A stretch of DNA of 64,000 bases, taken from contig SWDM01000014.1 in the NCBI GenBank assembly GCA_005116835.1, positions 62,001 to 126,000 of the forward strand, written 5' to 3'. The notes under the pieces were generated by a model. That model made no database searches. It was given only the letters and a program-made list of their open reading frames with translations, and was not told the DNA's origin. The translations under genes were made by a program, and so were the position numbers. Shown piece after piece: positions 17,604-27,053 of the stretch; within the stretch, counting starts at the first letter, position 1, and each line of letters opens with the position of its first letter. Source of the DNA: Nitrospira sp. (GTDB lineage Bacteria; Nitrospirota; Nitrospiria; Nitrospirales; Nitrospiraceae).

Positions 17604-17822
17604 TTGCAGGATGCTCAAAGGGCCGTCCAGCAAGGCCGCCGCGAGCAAATAGGCAAGGAGATACAGGCCTCACTTAATGTGGGCCGTTCGTCGATCTGAT
17701 GAGTCTTGGCGAACGGAACCCCGACCTACGGTGCTCCTGACCTCCGGGAATCTCATCCCGTACGTTGAGCCTCTCAACGGTAAGAGAACGATGCTGGCGG
17801 ACCTTTTCAGCATCCTGCTAGA
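17604..17822 (-). repeat. Palindromic TIR-bounded element, copy B
   Basis: About 215 bp bounded by GCAGGATGCTC (17606 on) and, inverted, GCAGGATGCTG (17818 back). The arms stay similar for about 30 bases. It is the same family as the element at 3671-3793 and lies in the opposite orientation. TCTAG borders it again, outside the right end. It fills much of the 374-nt gap between pal and the PilZ gene and has no credible reading frame. The 60 nt between it and the PilZ start hold another possible stem (ACCCCG with CGGGGT). Confidence 0.8.
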
Positions 17823-17882
17823 GACCCCGGAGCCTCTTCATGGAACTCGGGGTTCGTCGTTGTTGATGGGGGTGAAATACTG

Positions 17883-18278
17883 ATGGCTCTCGCAAGGAAA
17901 CAACAAGAATCAGATAAGGGGCATCTTCAACCTCGCATGACCAAAGAGGCGCCTCGTTTAGAGAAGCGTCAGCAGCCACGGTTTACATCACAGTTCAGAA
18001 GCACCATTTCTGGCGGGCAAGGAGAGGGCCAAGGTCGCACGCTCGACCTCTCTGTCGGCGGCTGCATGATCGAGACAGATTTGCCTGTCGTGGTGGGGGC
18101 CTCCTTTGAGTGCCGCATCTATGTCCCAGGGCTTGATTGGCCGCTGAGGATTAACGAAGCACAAGTGCGGTGGGTCAAGAGCAATACATTTGGAATTCAG
18201 TTCACAAAGATCCAGCCTGATGAGGAGGCAAAGCTGAAACAAGTCATTGCTAGACTCAACGAAGAATTTAAAACCTAG
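17883..18278 (+). CDS. PilZ domain protein, 131 aa
   Basis: PilZ domains bind cyclic di-GMP. The binding motifs are visible: R-x-x-x-R in KRQQPRF and D-x-S-x-x-G in DLSVGGC. A charged, Q/K-rich N-terminal stretch of about 25 residues precedes the single domain, and an amphipathic helix ([16 protein letters not shown]) ends it. Single-domain PilZ proteins usually act as adaptors. Its partner is not evident here; a second PilZ protein lies at 46421-46930. Confidence 0.88.
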   Translation: MALARKQQESDKGHLQPRMTKEAPRLEKRQQPRFTSQFRSTISGGQGEGQGRTLDLSVGGCMIETDLPVVVGASFECRIYVPGLDWPLRINEAQVRWVKSNTFGIQFTKIQPDEEAKLKQVIARLNEEFKT

Positions 18279-18474
18279 TCCTGCTCTTGCTGCTTTCCTT
18301 CATTGGCCTCAACACTTTACATGCGCTGACCGCGATCGGCCTGAGCGGATACTCCTGCGTACAGGGAGCTGTTCGCAGCCTGGCTGCTCCCTGTGTTATA
18401 AAGCAGCACGAATATTTAACAAATCAGGATCCTCCTCGACTGATTCTCAAGCTGCGCTACCGGAGATTTGCAAG

Positions 18475-19038
18475 ATGGAACAGACCGCATCCTCCTCACA
18501 GATCGGGTTGAGCATTGCCACGTTAGCAGGCGGCTGCTTTTGGTGTCTTGAGGCAGTGTATGACCAGATGCAGGGTGTGGTCGCGGTCGAGTCTGGTTAT
18601 ATTGGTGGACAGGTTGATCATCCGACCTATGACGCTGTGTGTAGCGGCAGGACTGGTCATGCGGAAGCAGTACGGATCTCGTTCGATCCGACCCTTGTTA
18701 GCTATCGTGAGTTACTCGAGGTGTTTTTTGTTATCCATGACCCCACGACACTGAATCGGCAAGGGCATGATGTTGGCACACAGTACCGTTCGGCCATTTT
18801 CTATCACGGGCTCGAACAGAAACAGATTGCGGAGGAGGTTATAGCGGCGATTACGAAAGAAGGGATTCATCCAGGACCAATTGTGACCCAAGTCGAGCAA
18901 GCTGGAACATGGTATGAAGCCGAGTCCTACCATCAAGAGTACTATTCGCGAAATCCATTTCAGGGATATTGTACCGCTGTCGTTGGGCCAAAGGTCGCCA
19001 AGTTCCGTAAACTCTTCACGGTAAAACTCAAGAAGTAA
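18475..19038 (+). CDS. msrA: Peptide methionine-S-sulfoxide reductase MsrA
   Basis: Repairs oxidised methionine (S form) using a thioredoxin-linked cysteine. The active-site motif GGCFWC is followed by LEAVYDQ and YIGG, and the downstream core includes [24 protein letters not shown] and a C-terminal Cys-containing FQGYC. The start MEQTASS is chosen because CGGAG lies 9 nt upstream; the longer frame upstream is Cys- and Ser-rich and unlike the family. Length 187 aa, normal for MsrA without an MsrB domain. Confidence 0.93.
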   Translation: MEQTASSSQIGLSIATLAGGCFWCLEAVYDQMQGVVAVESGYIGGQVDHPTYDAVCSGRTGHAEAVRISFDPTLVSYRELLEVFFVIHDPTTLNRQGHDVGTQYRSAIFYHGLEQKQIAEEVIAAITKEGIHPGPIVTQVEQAGTWYEAESYHQEYYSRNPFQGYCTAVVGPKVAKFRKLFTVKLKK

Positions 19039-19226
19039 TGCTTCTCTCAGACGTCACATTGCCCAGGGTGCGAACAGGCTATTGCGATAGGGCCATCGCT
19101 GGGTAGAGCGATCAGCGTAGTGAGCTCGGATTGTGTGGGCCTGCAACTGCATGAGGGAACTCAAGCCACAGGGGGCTTTGTCGCAGGGATTCGATTGTTG
19201 CAGGGTGATTGAGTCGAGAGTTGTAG

Positions 19227-20093
19227 TTAGGTATGGCTTTCGTGGTCAAGCCAAGCATCTTCGTGCCCCCCTGGTTGCGCAGATGCGTTCAGCCCCTCAA
19301 AGTCGAACAATCGTCGGTCTAGGAGTAGCGGAGGGGCTACGTTCGACAGGGCGGCGAACATGCTGTCTGTGCAACCAGGCGATCTGTGCTCCCACTCGCG
19401 CAAGAACATTTTCACATGTTTTCGTTTGAGATCTTCTTGTGAGCCGCAGAGGTCGCAGGGAATAATTGGGAATGCCCGCAGCTCCGCATATCGAGCAAGA
19501 TCGTTTTCCCGTACGGCAGATAGAGGGCGAATCACCACATGCCGGCCGTCTTTGGAGCGTAGCTTGGGCGGCATGGTCTTGAGCTTGCCGGTGTAGAACA
19601 GGTTCAAGAGCAGAGTTTCAATGATGTCATCGCGGTGGTGACCCAGCGCGATCTTCGTCGCGCCCAATTCCGTGGCAACGCGATAGAGGATGCCCCGACG
19701 GAGTCGGGAACAGAGTGAACAGGTTGTTTGCCCTTCAGGGATGAGTCGTTTGACGATTGAGTAGGTGTCCCGTTCCTCGATATGGTATGGGACTCCGATA
19801 CGTGAGAGATAGTCGGGAAGGATGTGGGCCGGAAACCCCGGCTGCTTTTGATCCAGGTTGACCGCAACAAGGTCGAAGTGAATCGGCGCGCGCCGTTGCA
19901 AGACCAGCAATAAGTCGAGCAGCGCATAACTGTCTTTCCCCCCCGACAGGCAGACCATGACCTTGTCGCCATCTTTGATGAGGCCATATGCGCCGATGGT
20001 TTCGCCGACAAGGTGAAGCAGCTTGGTTTGTAGTTGTTCCGTAGCGTCGTCCAACTTTAGGAGCGGTTGCGAGGGTTTTGCCGAATGTGCCAT
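19227..20093 (-). CDS. ttcA: tRNA 2-thiocytidine synthetase TtcA
   Basis: Iron-sulphur enzyme that thiolates C32 of some tRNAs using ATP. The PP-loop is SGGKDSY. Two CxxC motifs, [10 protein letters not shown] and PCDLCGSQ, hold the cluster, and [10 protein letters not shown] is the conserved second ATP-site motif. The start at MAHSAK is preferred: the upstream in-frame ATG at 20150 overlaps the start of the divergent phosphatase gene on the other strand. The gene is divergent from the phosphatase with only 55 nt between, so promoters must overlap coding sequence. Confidence 0.93.
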   Translation of the reverse strand: MAHSAKPSQPLLKLDDATEQLQTKLLHLVGETIGAYGLIKDGDKVMVCLSGGKDSYALLDLLLVLQRRAPIHFDLVAVNLDQKQPGFPAHILPDYLSRIGVPYHIEERDTYSIVKRLIPEGQTTCSLCSRLRRGILYRVATELGATKIALGHHRDDIIETLLLNLFYTGKLKTMPPKLRSKDGRHVVIRPLSAVRENDLARYAELRAFPIIPCDLCGSQEDLKRKHVKMFLREWEHRSPGCTDSMFAALSNVAPPLLLDRRLFDFEGLNASAQPGGHEDAWLDHESHT

Positions 20094-20148
20094 AGGTTGG
20101 CATTCTACTCGGTCAGTCGCATGGCTGTCGATCTTCACCGGGGGTATC

Positions 20149-20643
20149 ATGAGGAATGATGAACACCGATTCTTCGCAAAACATCAGTCAGTCCTGTTCG
20201 TGTGCACGGGCAATATCTTTCGAAGTGTGACTGCTGAGTATGCCCTTAAGGCCCGTCTTGATGCTGCTACATCCTGCGTCGTCAGCTCGGCAGGGATCGA
20301 TGTCAAAGTCCAGTCGATGCATGATTGGGTTCGGAGCGGATTGCGCGAGAAGGGGGCCGATTCGACAGCGCATGTCCCACGGCAACTCACGAGAGAGTTA
20401 GTTGAGGCTGCTGATCTTGTTATTGCGATGGGACTAGACCATCAGACCTTTATTCGAGAGCGGTTTGGACGTGAGGTTCCCCTCTTTAATCAGGTTTGCC
20501 TTGGTCGCGATCAGCCGATTCTTGATATACATGAAGTGATGCCTGATTGGGAGACTGATCCAGGACGAGCCTGGGCCTATGTGAAATTGGTGATTGATGT
20601 CATCTGGGCCACGGCGCCAGCCCTTCGTTCTCACCTCTGCTAG
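20149..20643 (+). CDS. Low-molecular-weight protein tyrosine phosphatase-like
   Basis: The phosphate-binding loop C-x5-R appears near the N-terminus in VCTGNIFRS, and the general acid is in the MPDWETDP motif near the C-terminus, both hallmarks of the LMW-PTP fold. The fold is shared by arsenate reductases of the ArsC/thioredoxin class, but the extra cysteines those enzymes need are not arranged accordingly. Length 164 aa. Such enzymes often act with tyrosine kinases of exopolysaccharide export; no such kinase is visible here. Confidence 0.82.
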   Translation: MRNDEHRFFAKHQSVLFVCTGNIFRSVTAEYALKARLDAATSCVVSSAGIDVKVQSMHDWVRSGLREKGADSTAHVPRQLTRELVEAADLVIAMGLDHQTFIRERFGREVPLFNQVCLGRDQPILDIHEVMPDWETDPGRAWAYVKLVIDVIWATAPALRSHLC

Positions 20644-20817
20644 CCATATTTTGCGCATCAGATTGCCCTGCTAGTTCATTCTTGGACTCAATCGGACATT
20701 TTTTCTCCACATAGGTGCAGCATAGAGGGAATTATTTCCCCAATCAGAGGAATATTGAAGCGCATGCTATATTTTCTACAGCGCCTTCTGCAGGTTAACC
20801 ATATGGAATAGGTATCG

Positions 20818-21879
20818 ATGCACCGCTCACTGGCACATGAAGTAACAATGTCTAGTCATGATCCAGTCGAGCCCGTATGGGCCTCCTGGTCGAATGAACA
20901 GCTCCTGGACCTTCCCATGAGCCAACTTGGCGTTACCCTCGAAGGAGCGTTCCTGTCAGGGCAGATCCAGCAACTCTACGCGGAGCTCGAAGCGAGGAAG
21001 CTTATCTTCCGTCCGCATTTTTGGTTGTCCAACGAATGGTTTACACCCGATGGTGTATCGGGGATTGCCGTGCCGTTTTACCTGGCTCACCCCCGCCTCG
21101 CAAAACTCGAACTGGATCAGATGATCGAGGTCGAGGGAGGGACACCGGAATGGTGTATGAGAATTTTAAGACATGAGGCGGGCCATGCCCTAGAAAATGC
21201 CTTTCGGCTCCGGCGTCTCCGCAGCAGGCAACAAGTATTCGGTCGTTCGTCCGATCCCTATCCAAGATATTACAGCCCCAAGCCCTATAGTCGGAGCTTC
21301 GTGCGGCATCTCGATGTGTGGTATGCGCAAAGCCATCCGGATGAGGACTTCGCGGAGACCTTTGCGGTCTGGCTCACACCAGACTCAACCTGGGCAGACC
21401 GATACAAGGGATGGCCGGTGCTTAAGAAGCTGAAGTATGTTGATGGGTTGATGAATGAATTGGTCGATGTACGACCCAAAGTGGTCACGACCGAGGAGAT
21501 CGATCCGTTATCTGAATTGAAGAAAACCCTCCGTGAGCATTATGAGCGAAAGCGCAAGCACTATGGAATTGAACGATCGTCACTATACGATCCGGATTTG
21601 AAGCGACTCTTTTCCGATGCCCCTGTCCATGCGGACAAACTGAGCGCCGCTACCTTCTTGAACCGCTTTAGAAAAGAAGTGCGCCGCAAAGTCGCAGCCT
21701 GGACCGGCGAATATCAGTATACGATCGATCAAGTCTTGGAGGACATGATTCAGCGCTGCCGACAGCTACACCTGCGATTACCGCTCGCAGAGGAACAGGC
21801 GAAGTTGGATTTTACAATCTTGCTGACGGTCCACACGATGAACTATTTGCGGAGCGGACGGCATAAGGTGGCAGTATGA
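20818..21879 (+). CDS. Putative zinc metallopeptidase coupled to an ATP-grasp ligase
   Basis: A 353-aa soluble protein with the zinc motif HEAGH in RHEAGHALENAF (near residue 120) and a probable third ligand further on in DEDFAETFAVWLTPD, the arrangement of zincin-type (gluzincin-like) peptidases. The C-terminal third is helical and basic (LREHYERKRKHYG; FRKEVRRKVAAW). It lacks a signal peptide, so it works in the cytoplasm. Its stop overlaps the next start by ATGA, so it is made together with the ATP-grasp enzyme. The pairing suggests peptide making and trimming; the substrate is unknown. Confidence 0.78.
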   Translation: MHRSLAHEVTMSSHDPVEPVWASWSNEQLLDLPMSQLGVTLEGAFLSGQIQQLYAELEARKLIFRPHFWLSNEWFTPDGVSGIAVPFYLAHPRLAKLELDQMIEVEGGTPEWCMRILRHEAGHALENAFRLRRLRSRQQVFGRSSDPYPRYYSPKPYSRSFVRHLDVWYAQSHPDEDFAETFAVWLTPDSTWADRYKGWPVLKKLKYVDGLMNELVDVRPKVVTTEEIDPLSELKKTLREHYERKRKHYGIERSSLYDPDLKRLFSDAPVHADKLSAATFLNRFRKEVRRKVAAWTGEYQYTIDQVLEDMIQRCRQLHLRLPLAEEQAKLDFTILLTVHTMNYLRSGRHKVAV

Positions 21880-22898
21880 GGCGGCTCCGTATCCTGGTCC
21901 TGATGCATGAAGATCTGGTGCCGCCGGATCCTCTGGATGGGCAGGAAGTGAATGGAGCAGAGTGGAAAACGGAATACGACGTAGTTTCCACGCTGCGCAA
22001 GCTAGGACATGACGTCAAGCCCTTGGGGGTCAAGAGCGATCTCGGAGTTCTTCGATCTGCTATAGAAGACTGGAAGCCGCACATCGCCTTCAACTTACTC
22101 GAAGAGTTCGATGGGGTGGCGGTATACGATCAGAATGTCGTGTCGTATCTTGAACTGCTGCACGTGCCCTATACTGGCTGTAATCCGCGCGGGTTGATGC
22201 TGGCGCGCGACAAAGTCCTCTCCAAGAAGTTGTTCTCGTTCCATCGTATTCCGTTCCCGGAATTTATGGTGGTACCGCAGGGCCGGACGGTTAAGCGGCC
22301 CAAGTGGCTGTCATTTCCCTTAATTGTAAAATCTGTGACCGAAGAGGCGTCGCATGGGATCTCTCAGGCGTCCATTGTTCAGGATGACGACAAACTCAAG
22401 GAGCGAGTGGAATTCATCCACGCGAGCGTAGGGACAGGTGCCCTCATCGAGCGGTATATCGAAGGGCGTGAATTCTATGTTGGAGTGCTGGGCAATGGAC
22501 ATATCCACGTATTGCCTGTGTGGGAGTTAATCATGGATAAGCTTCCGGACGACGCCCGCCGGATTGCGACAGAACGAGTCAAGTGGAATCGTACGTATCA
22601 AGACAAATATGGGATCCGGTCATGCGAAGCCAGAAATCTTCCCGAAGGGAAAGCCGAGGAGATTCAACATCTCGCGAAACGTGTGTATCGCGCACTTGGC
22701 CTCAGCGGCTATGCACGTATAGACGTAAGAATGGACGCGGACGGGAATGTGTATGTGCTGGAAGCCAATCCGAATCCGCAAATCGCGCACGACGAAGATT
22801 TTTCAGATTCAGCGGAGAAAGAGGGCTATACCTATAAAGATTTGCTGCAAGAACTACTGAACATCGGGTTGCGCTGGCGGCCGGCCAAAGCGGCCTAG
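21876..22898 (+). CDS. ATP-grasp ligase of the D-Ala-D-Ala ligase type
   Basis: A 340-aa ATP-grasp enzyme of the carboxylate-amine ligase fold. The first third resembles the Ddl N-domain (NLLEEFDG, VVSYLELLHVPYTG). The central domain has an LIVKS strand with a possible ATP-contacting lysine, and the C-terminal metal and phosphate site is YARIDVRMDADGNVYVLEANPNPQ. It differs from true Ddl in the omega-loop and in its partner, so a link to cell wall D-Ala-D-Ala is doubtful. It is coupled by 4 nt to a metallopeptidase, which suggests a dedicated peptide-forming pathway. Confidence 0.85.
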   Translation: MRRLRILVLMHEDLVPPDPLDGQEVNGAEWKTEYDVVSTLRKLGHDVKPLGVKSDLGVLRSAIEDWKPHIAFNLLEEFDGVAVYDQNVVSYLELLHVPYTGCNPRGLMLARDKVLSKKLFSFHRIPFPEFMVVPQGRTVKRPKWLSFPLIVKSVTEEASHGISQASIVQDDDKLKERVEFIHASVGTGALIERYIEGREFYVGVLGNGHIHVLPVWELIMDKLPDDARRIATERVKWNRTYQDKYGIRSCEARNLPEGKAEEIQHLAKRVYRALGLSGYARIDVRMDADGNVYVLEANPNPQIAHDEDFSDSAEKEGYTYKDLLQELLNIGLRWRPAKAA

Positions 22899-23038
22899 CT
22901 GTCTCCTATTTGTTACCTCTCCCTCGCCCAATACTCTCCGACACACGTCAGGCCCGTCAGAGCGCTGCACCCTTGTAGGGCTCTGCCTGCGCACCTGTGC
23001 CGTGGATCATTAAGAGTTTCTGAGCGGAAAGTGGCAGG

Positions 23039-23067
23039 CGCGAACGGCGGGAGTGGTTCCGCTCGCG
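23039..23067. terminator. Bidirectional hairpin between convergent genes
   Basis: CGCGAACGG (23039-23047) and CCGCTCGCG (23059-23067) form a 9-bp stem with one mismatch. It lies between the ATP-grasp gene and the convergent outer-membrane barrel gene and could end both transcripts. No T run follows on either strand. Confidence 0.4.
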
Positions 23068-23074
23068 TGCTTAC

Positions 23075-23644
23075 CTAATGGCCGAAGCGGAAGCCAAACA
23101 GCAGTGCAACGCTTGTTTGATCGTTCTCGGGTAGCGACGGCGAAAGATTGATGTCGTGAAGATTGACGATTAGGGTCGAAGTCAAGGCGATGTTGTGGCT
23201 GGCCTGATATTCCAGTGAAGCACCGATAGGAATATACCAGCTGGTGTCGTTACGGTCAATGCGCCCGGGGCCGGTTCCGCGGTCAAGATCTGCGTGGATT
23301 AATCCGATACCTGTGAAAGGGACCAGGTTGATGCCATGATTAAGCCGAAAGTAATAGCGAGCGACACCGGCGAAGGATATCTGGAAAAGATCGCTCATCG
23401 GGCTAAGCTGCATCAGCGGTCCGACAGAGAAGTTCCGATCGAGGTAGTAGTCGCCACTGAAGGCCAGGGTGAATACCGTGTTATGGACCGTTCCAGCGGT
23501 GAGCCCCAGGCCGCTCCCGAATCCCCATCGTGGTTCGTCTGCATGGGCGAGGGGTGCCCCTATGGTTGTACCAGTGCCCAAGATCGCCAACAGCAAGGCG
23601 ACACAGATCCATTGTGAGAATGTGGCGGTAATCTGTCGAATCAT
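23075..23644 (-). CDS. Outer-membrane beta-barrel protein, 189 aa
   Basis: A signal peptide (about residues 1-36, ending APLAHADE) precedes alternating strands of hydrophobic and polar residues with many aromatic girdle residues (GDYYLDRNFSVGP, RYYFRLNHGINLVPF, SWYIPIGASLEY). The last strand SVALLFGFRFGH ends in an aromatic/H pattern usual for OMPs. An eight-stranded OmpW/OmpA-like barrel is likely. The ATG at 23644 is preferred over one six codons upstream. Role unknown. Confidence 0.78.
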   Translation of the reverse strand: MIRQITATFSQWICVALLLAILGTGTTIGAPLAHADEPRWGFGSGLGLTAGTVHNTVFTLAFSGDYYLDRNFSVGPLMQLSPMSDLFQISFAGVARYYFRLNHGINLVPFTGIGLIHADLDRGTGPGRIDRNDTSWYIPIGASLEYQASHNIALTSTLIVNLHDINLSPSLPENDQTSVALLFGFRFGH

Positions 23645-23746
23645 GATGGCGGACTCTAACACAGAGGGCCGGCTTGGACAAGAAGTTTGAGTGCGCGAGA
23701 GAAGGTGAGGTATGCTTTGCCTCCAGAGATGAAGGAGGAGCCAAGC

Positions 23747-24241
23747 ATGTCAGCCAATTCGATGACGCCGAAGGAAGCAGCAGCAGCCCTGATCAAAGCG
23801 ATGCCGATCGGTCTTTCTCTTCAGCAACTGGAGGAATATGGGATCGAGGCGACGACGGAGCAGGCTCAAGCCATCACCCAAGAAGTGCTCTCACTGAATC
23901 TGTTTTGGGTTTTTGCAGCCATCGAGGCGCATATCCCTCAGAAATATCAGTCCGCGCTGTCGGACTTCATATTGGGTGAGGTTGAAGCAGGATGGGGCAC
24001 GACCATTCTAGGCGGTTCAGTTACCTGGACCGCCTTTCTCAACGAATGGCAGGACCGTCGCCGTCACTACAGCCGCCTGGTTGAAGAAGGCAGGAGCCCG
24101 CTTGCGGTGAGTGCGGAAGCCGTGGCTCTGATGGAGGAGAACCGGTTGGTTCCCGAAGCAGCACGGCATAATCTCTTGACCCTGCTGATTGATTTCGTGC
24201 CGGTCGACACCTATGGGCAGTTGCTGGAAGACGTCGGATGA
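23747..24241 (+). CDS. Hypothetical protein, 164 aa
   Basis: No family recognised. It is a mostly helical, acidic, soluble protein with an A-rich N-terminal part (KEAAAALIKAM), a W-rich middle (WTAFLNEWQDRR) and a C-terminal HNLLTLLIDFVPVD. GGAGGAG lies 6 nt ahead of the chosen ATG, which is why the upstream in-frame start is not used. It ends 22 nt before the stop of the convergent gpmA. Confidence 0.72.
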   Translation: MSANSMTPKEAAAALIKAMPIGLSLQQLEEYGIEATTEQAQAITQEVLSLNLFWVFAAIEAHIPQKYQSALSDFILGEVEAGWGTTILGGSVTWTAFLNEWQDRRRHYSRLVEEGRSPLAVSAEAVALMEENRLVPEAARHNLLTLLIDFVPVDTYGQLLEDVG

Positions 24242-24263
24242 TCTTCTGGCCAACCGCGATCGG

Positions 24264-24869
24264 TCAAAGGTAGCGGTGATCGAGGACTCTTCCTGTTTCA
24301 TCGAGCTCATAGAGCAGCGGCGCACCGGTCGGAATGTTCAGCTCCAGCACTTGTTCTCGTGAGAGTTGCTCCAGTTCCATGATCAGAGCTCGTAAGCTGT
24401 TTCCGTGTGCCGCGACGAGGATCGTCTCTCCTTTCAAGAGAGACGGCTTGATAGCCCTTTCATAGTAAGGCAACACACGTTCCGCTGTGTCTTTCAAGCT
24501 TTCTCCCCCAGGTGGACGCACGTCGTAACTCCGCCGCCAAATCTTGACTTGTTCATCGCCGTACTTCTTGGCCGTCTCTGCCTTGTTTAACCCTTGTAAC
24601 TCGCCGTACATCCGTTCATTGAGAGCCTTGTCCTTTTCAATTGGGATGCCGGGCTGGCCGATGGTTTCGAGCGCGAGCCGCAGCGTTTCATTCGCGCGGG
24701 CCAACACCGAGGTAAAGGCGCGGTCGAACGTGAAGTTGCGCAATTTCTCTCCCGCGTCCTTTGCTTCCTGAATGCCGCGCGGGGAGAGGGGTACGTCTAC
24801 CCAGCCGGTAAAGCGGTTCTCCAAATTCCATTGTGATTCGCCGTGACGGAGCAGGAGCAATCGAGCCAT
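24264..24869 (-). CDS. gpmA: 2,3-bisphosphoglycerate-dependent phosphoglycerate mutase
   Basis: Interconverts 3- and 2-phosphoglycerate in glycolysis and gluconeogenesis. The phosphohistidine motif RHGESQWN opens the protein, [13 protein letters not shown] follows, and the second catalytic region has ERMYGELQG and [11 protein letters not shown]. The 201-aa length is shorter than E. coli GpmA (250 aa), mainly through a trimmed C-terminal tail, as in many bacterial forms. AGAGG lies 8 nt before the ATG. Confidence 0.93.
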   Translation of the reverse strand: MARLLLLRHGESQWNLENRFTGWVDVPLSPRGIQEAKDAGEKLRNFTFDRAFTSVLARANETLRLALETIGQPGIPIEKDKALNERMYGELQGLNKAETAKKYGDEQVKIWRRSYDVRPPGGESLKDTAERVLPYYERAIKPSLLKGETILVAAHGNSLRALIMELEQLSREQVLELNIPTGAPLLYELDETGRVLDHRYL

Positions 24870-25083
24870 TGTATATTCCTCTCACGCTTGAAAGGGAATG
24901 ATGGGAGGTCAAAGCATACTGGAACAGGCGCCTAAGTCAAGCAGCCATTTTCTCCGAATAGCGCAACATCCTATCCACCAACTCATTCCCGCAAGTATTC
25001 AACTCGGGCGGCGGACTTCACGAACAGGACTTCATGCGGTATTGGGAGTGGGTCTCTTGGCAGCGAGCAACATGATTTCTGGT

Positions 25084-25716
25084 TTACACGCTGCTGGGCG
25101 CGGTGGTCTTCTCTGGTTTTCCTGGTATTCGCTCGCCGTCGAGTGGTCCGTCCTGGACCATTTTGAACATGGTTATTGCGAACAGTATGTATAGTACGAC
25201 TCCGATCCAGATCACGTAGGATTGGACGCCTCCAGCCGCCTTTAAAGCCTCGTCCTGTCTTGCAGGATCGATCGAGGTGTTTTTTTTAATTTCACCGATC
25301 TGCTCGCGACAGTGCCAGTAGTAGACATAGTTCGCTGTCGCTCCGGCCATGATGCTCCAGATGAGGCCCACGGTCATGTCGCCGGTCAGGTAGGTCGAAA
25401 TCATCGGGCCCACAGCATAGACCAGGGCATAGACGTACATTTTCCGATAGAGAAACCAGAGGAAGGACACGTACAGAAAGGCCGGCCAGTTCCATGTCAG
25501 GGCGAATTTTGGTGATTCTCCCAGTCCGAATTTCTTAAAATATTTCAGGTAGCGATCGGCGTGGGGTCCGATGAATTGTCGCCAAAGATGTTCATCGGGG
25601 TCGATGAAGGGAGCGGCGATCGGCGGTTCCGGTTCGACGGCAAGGGTGTTTCCGCATTGGTAGCAAAACTTCGAATCGTCCTCGTTCTGCTGCCGGCACT
25701 GCGCACAGGATTTCAT
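25084..25716 (-). CDS. Zinc-ribbon plus DUF2628-like membrane protein
   Basis: N-terminal zinc ribbon with C4/C7 and C18/C21, then a soluble linker with a WRQFIGPHADRYLKYF helix, then three to four hydrophobic segments (about residues 75-190) including FLWFLYRKMYVYAL, which is typical of DUF2628 proteins. The tail is P/E-rich. This family has no known function. The gene is divergent from argD with about 110 nt between starts. Confidence 0.8.
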   Translation of the reverse strand: MKSCAQCRQQNEDDSKFCYQCGNTLAVEPEPPIAAPFIDPDEHLWRQFIGPHADRYLKYFKKFGLGESPKFALTWNWPAFLYVSFLWFLYRKMYVYALVYAVGPMISTYLTGDMTVGLIWSIMAGATANYVYYWHCREQIGEIKKNTSIDPARQDEALKAAGGVQSYVIWIGVVLYILFAITMFKMVQDGPLDGERIPGKPEKTTAPSSV

Positions 25717-25825
25717 TCATCAGAGAGTATCACAATGAAGTGTCGCATGGGTAAAGAAGCCGCAAGTTGCTTCCATTGACTGGCCTATGCTACCTTCCCT
25801 TACTTTACAAGGGGATACGTCTGTC

Positions 25826-27022
25826 ATGACGACAGAAGAACTGAAGCAAGACGCTGCACGTTACTTGATGCAGACCTATACGCGTCAACCGCTCTCGATC
25901 GGTCGAGGGAGCGGGACAAGGGTATACGATCTTGAGGGCCGAGAATACCTCGATTTTGTCGGTGGGATTGCGGTAAATGTTCTCGGTCATGGTCACCCGG
26001 ATTTGGTTCAGGCAATTCAGCGGCAAGCCGCAGAACTGATCCATACCTCCAACCTCTATTACACTGAACCGCAAGTGAAGCTAGCCCAGACGCTGGTAGA
26101 TCACTCGTTTGCCGACAAGGTGTTCTTTTGCAACAGCGGGGCGGAGGCGAATGAAGCGGCGATCAAGCTGGCCCGCCGGTATTCCCATGACAAGTATGGA
26201 GCCGGGCGGTTCGAGATCGTGACGATGAAGAATTCGTTCCATGGTCGGACCTTCGCTACATTGACGGCCACGGGCCAGGATAAAGTTCAAAAAGATTACG
26301 AGCCGTTACTCCCGGGCTTTTGCTATGTGGCCTTCAATAATCTGGAAGAACTGGAACGGTCCGTGACCGACAAGACCGCGGCGATTCTGCTTGAGCCGAT
26401 TCAGGGCGAGGGGGGAGTTCACGTCGCGGATCGCGCATACCTACGGCAGGTCAGAGATCTGTGTTCGAAAAGAGATGTGCTGTTGATGTTCGACGAAATA
26501 CAAACGGGGATGGGGCGCACTGGGACGCTGTTTGCTTACGAGCAATTAGGGGTGCAGCCGGACATCATGACCTTGGCGAAAGGGCTGGGTGGTGGCGTGC
26601 CGATCGGCGCCTGTCTTGCGACGGATTCTGTCGCGAAGGCATTCTCGCCCGGCAGTCATGCCTCGACATTCGGTGGCAATCCGCTGGCCTGTGCGGCCGG
26701 ATTGGCGGTCTGTCATGCCTTGCTGGATGGCCACGTGCTCGATCATGCGCGCCGGATGGGAGAGTACTTTTCGCAGGGATTATCCGACTGTAAAGAGCGG
26801 CATAGAGTGGTGAAAGAAGTGCGTGGTCTCGGGCTCTTGCAGGGGATGGAAGTCGCGATGGATGCGAAAACCGTCGTGAGCGAATGTTTAGCCAGAGGTA
26901 TTCTGATCAATGGAGCCGGCGAACATGTGTTGCGGTTCGTGCCGCCTCTCATCATCACCCAGCTGGACATCGATCGCTTGCTCGACACGCTTGCTCAAAT
27001 ATTCAGCAAGCAAACGGCCTAA
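25826..27022 (+). CDS. argD: Acetylornithine aminotransferase
   Basis: PLP enzyme that converts N-acetylglutamate semialdehyde to N-acetylornithine. The class III pattern is clear: FCNSGAEANEAAIKLAR, the cofactor-binding LMFDEIQTGMGRTG, and the Schiff-base lysine in TLAKGLGGGVPIGA. The start MTTEEL is favoured by AAGGGG upstream over the ATG 13 codons earlier. It opens a run of arginine genes, with argF, argG and argH following in tight spacing. The enzyme may also use succinyl-diaminopimelate intermediates in some bacteria, but dapL in this window makes that unneeded. Confidence 0.94.
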   Translation: MTTEELKQDAARYLMQTYTRQPLSIGRGSGTRVYDLEGREYLDFVGGIAVNVLGHGHPDLVQAIQRQAAELIHTSNLYYTEPQVKLAQTLVDHSFADKVFFCNSGAEANEAAIKLARRYSHDKYGAGRFEIVTMKNSFHGRTFATLTATGQDKVQKDYEPLLPGFCYVAFNNLEELERSVTDKTAAILLEPIQGEGGVHVADRAYLRQVRDLCSKRDVLLMFDEIQTGMGRTGTLFAYEQLGVQPDIMTLAKGLGGGVPIGACLATDSVAKAFSPGSHASTFGGNPLACAAGLAVCHALLDGHVLDHARRMGEYFSQGLSDCKERHRVVKEVRGLGLLQGMEVAMDAKTVVSECLARGILINGAGEHVLRFVPPLIITQLDIDRLLDTLAQIFSKQTA

Positions 27023-27053
27023 CCGTATTTACGCCTGATTGGACAGAGCGCGG

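Noticed and set aside
17606-17882. Cyclic di-GMP riboswitch upstream of the PilZ gene
   Set aside because: The region is mostly the palindromic element; I could not match the GEMM core.
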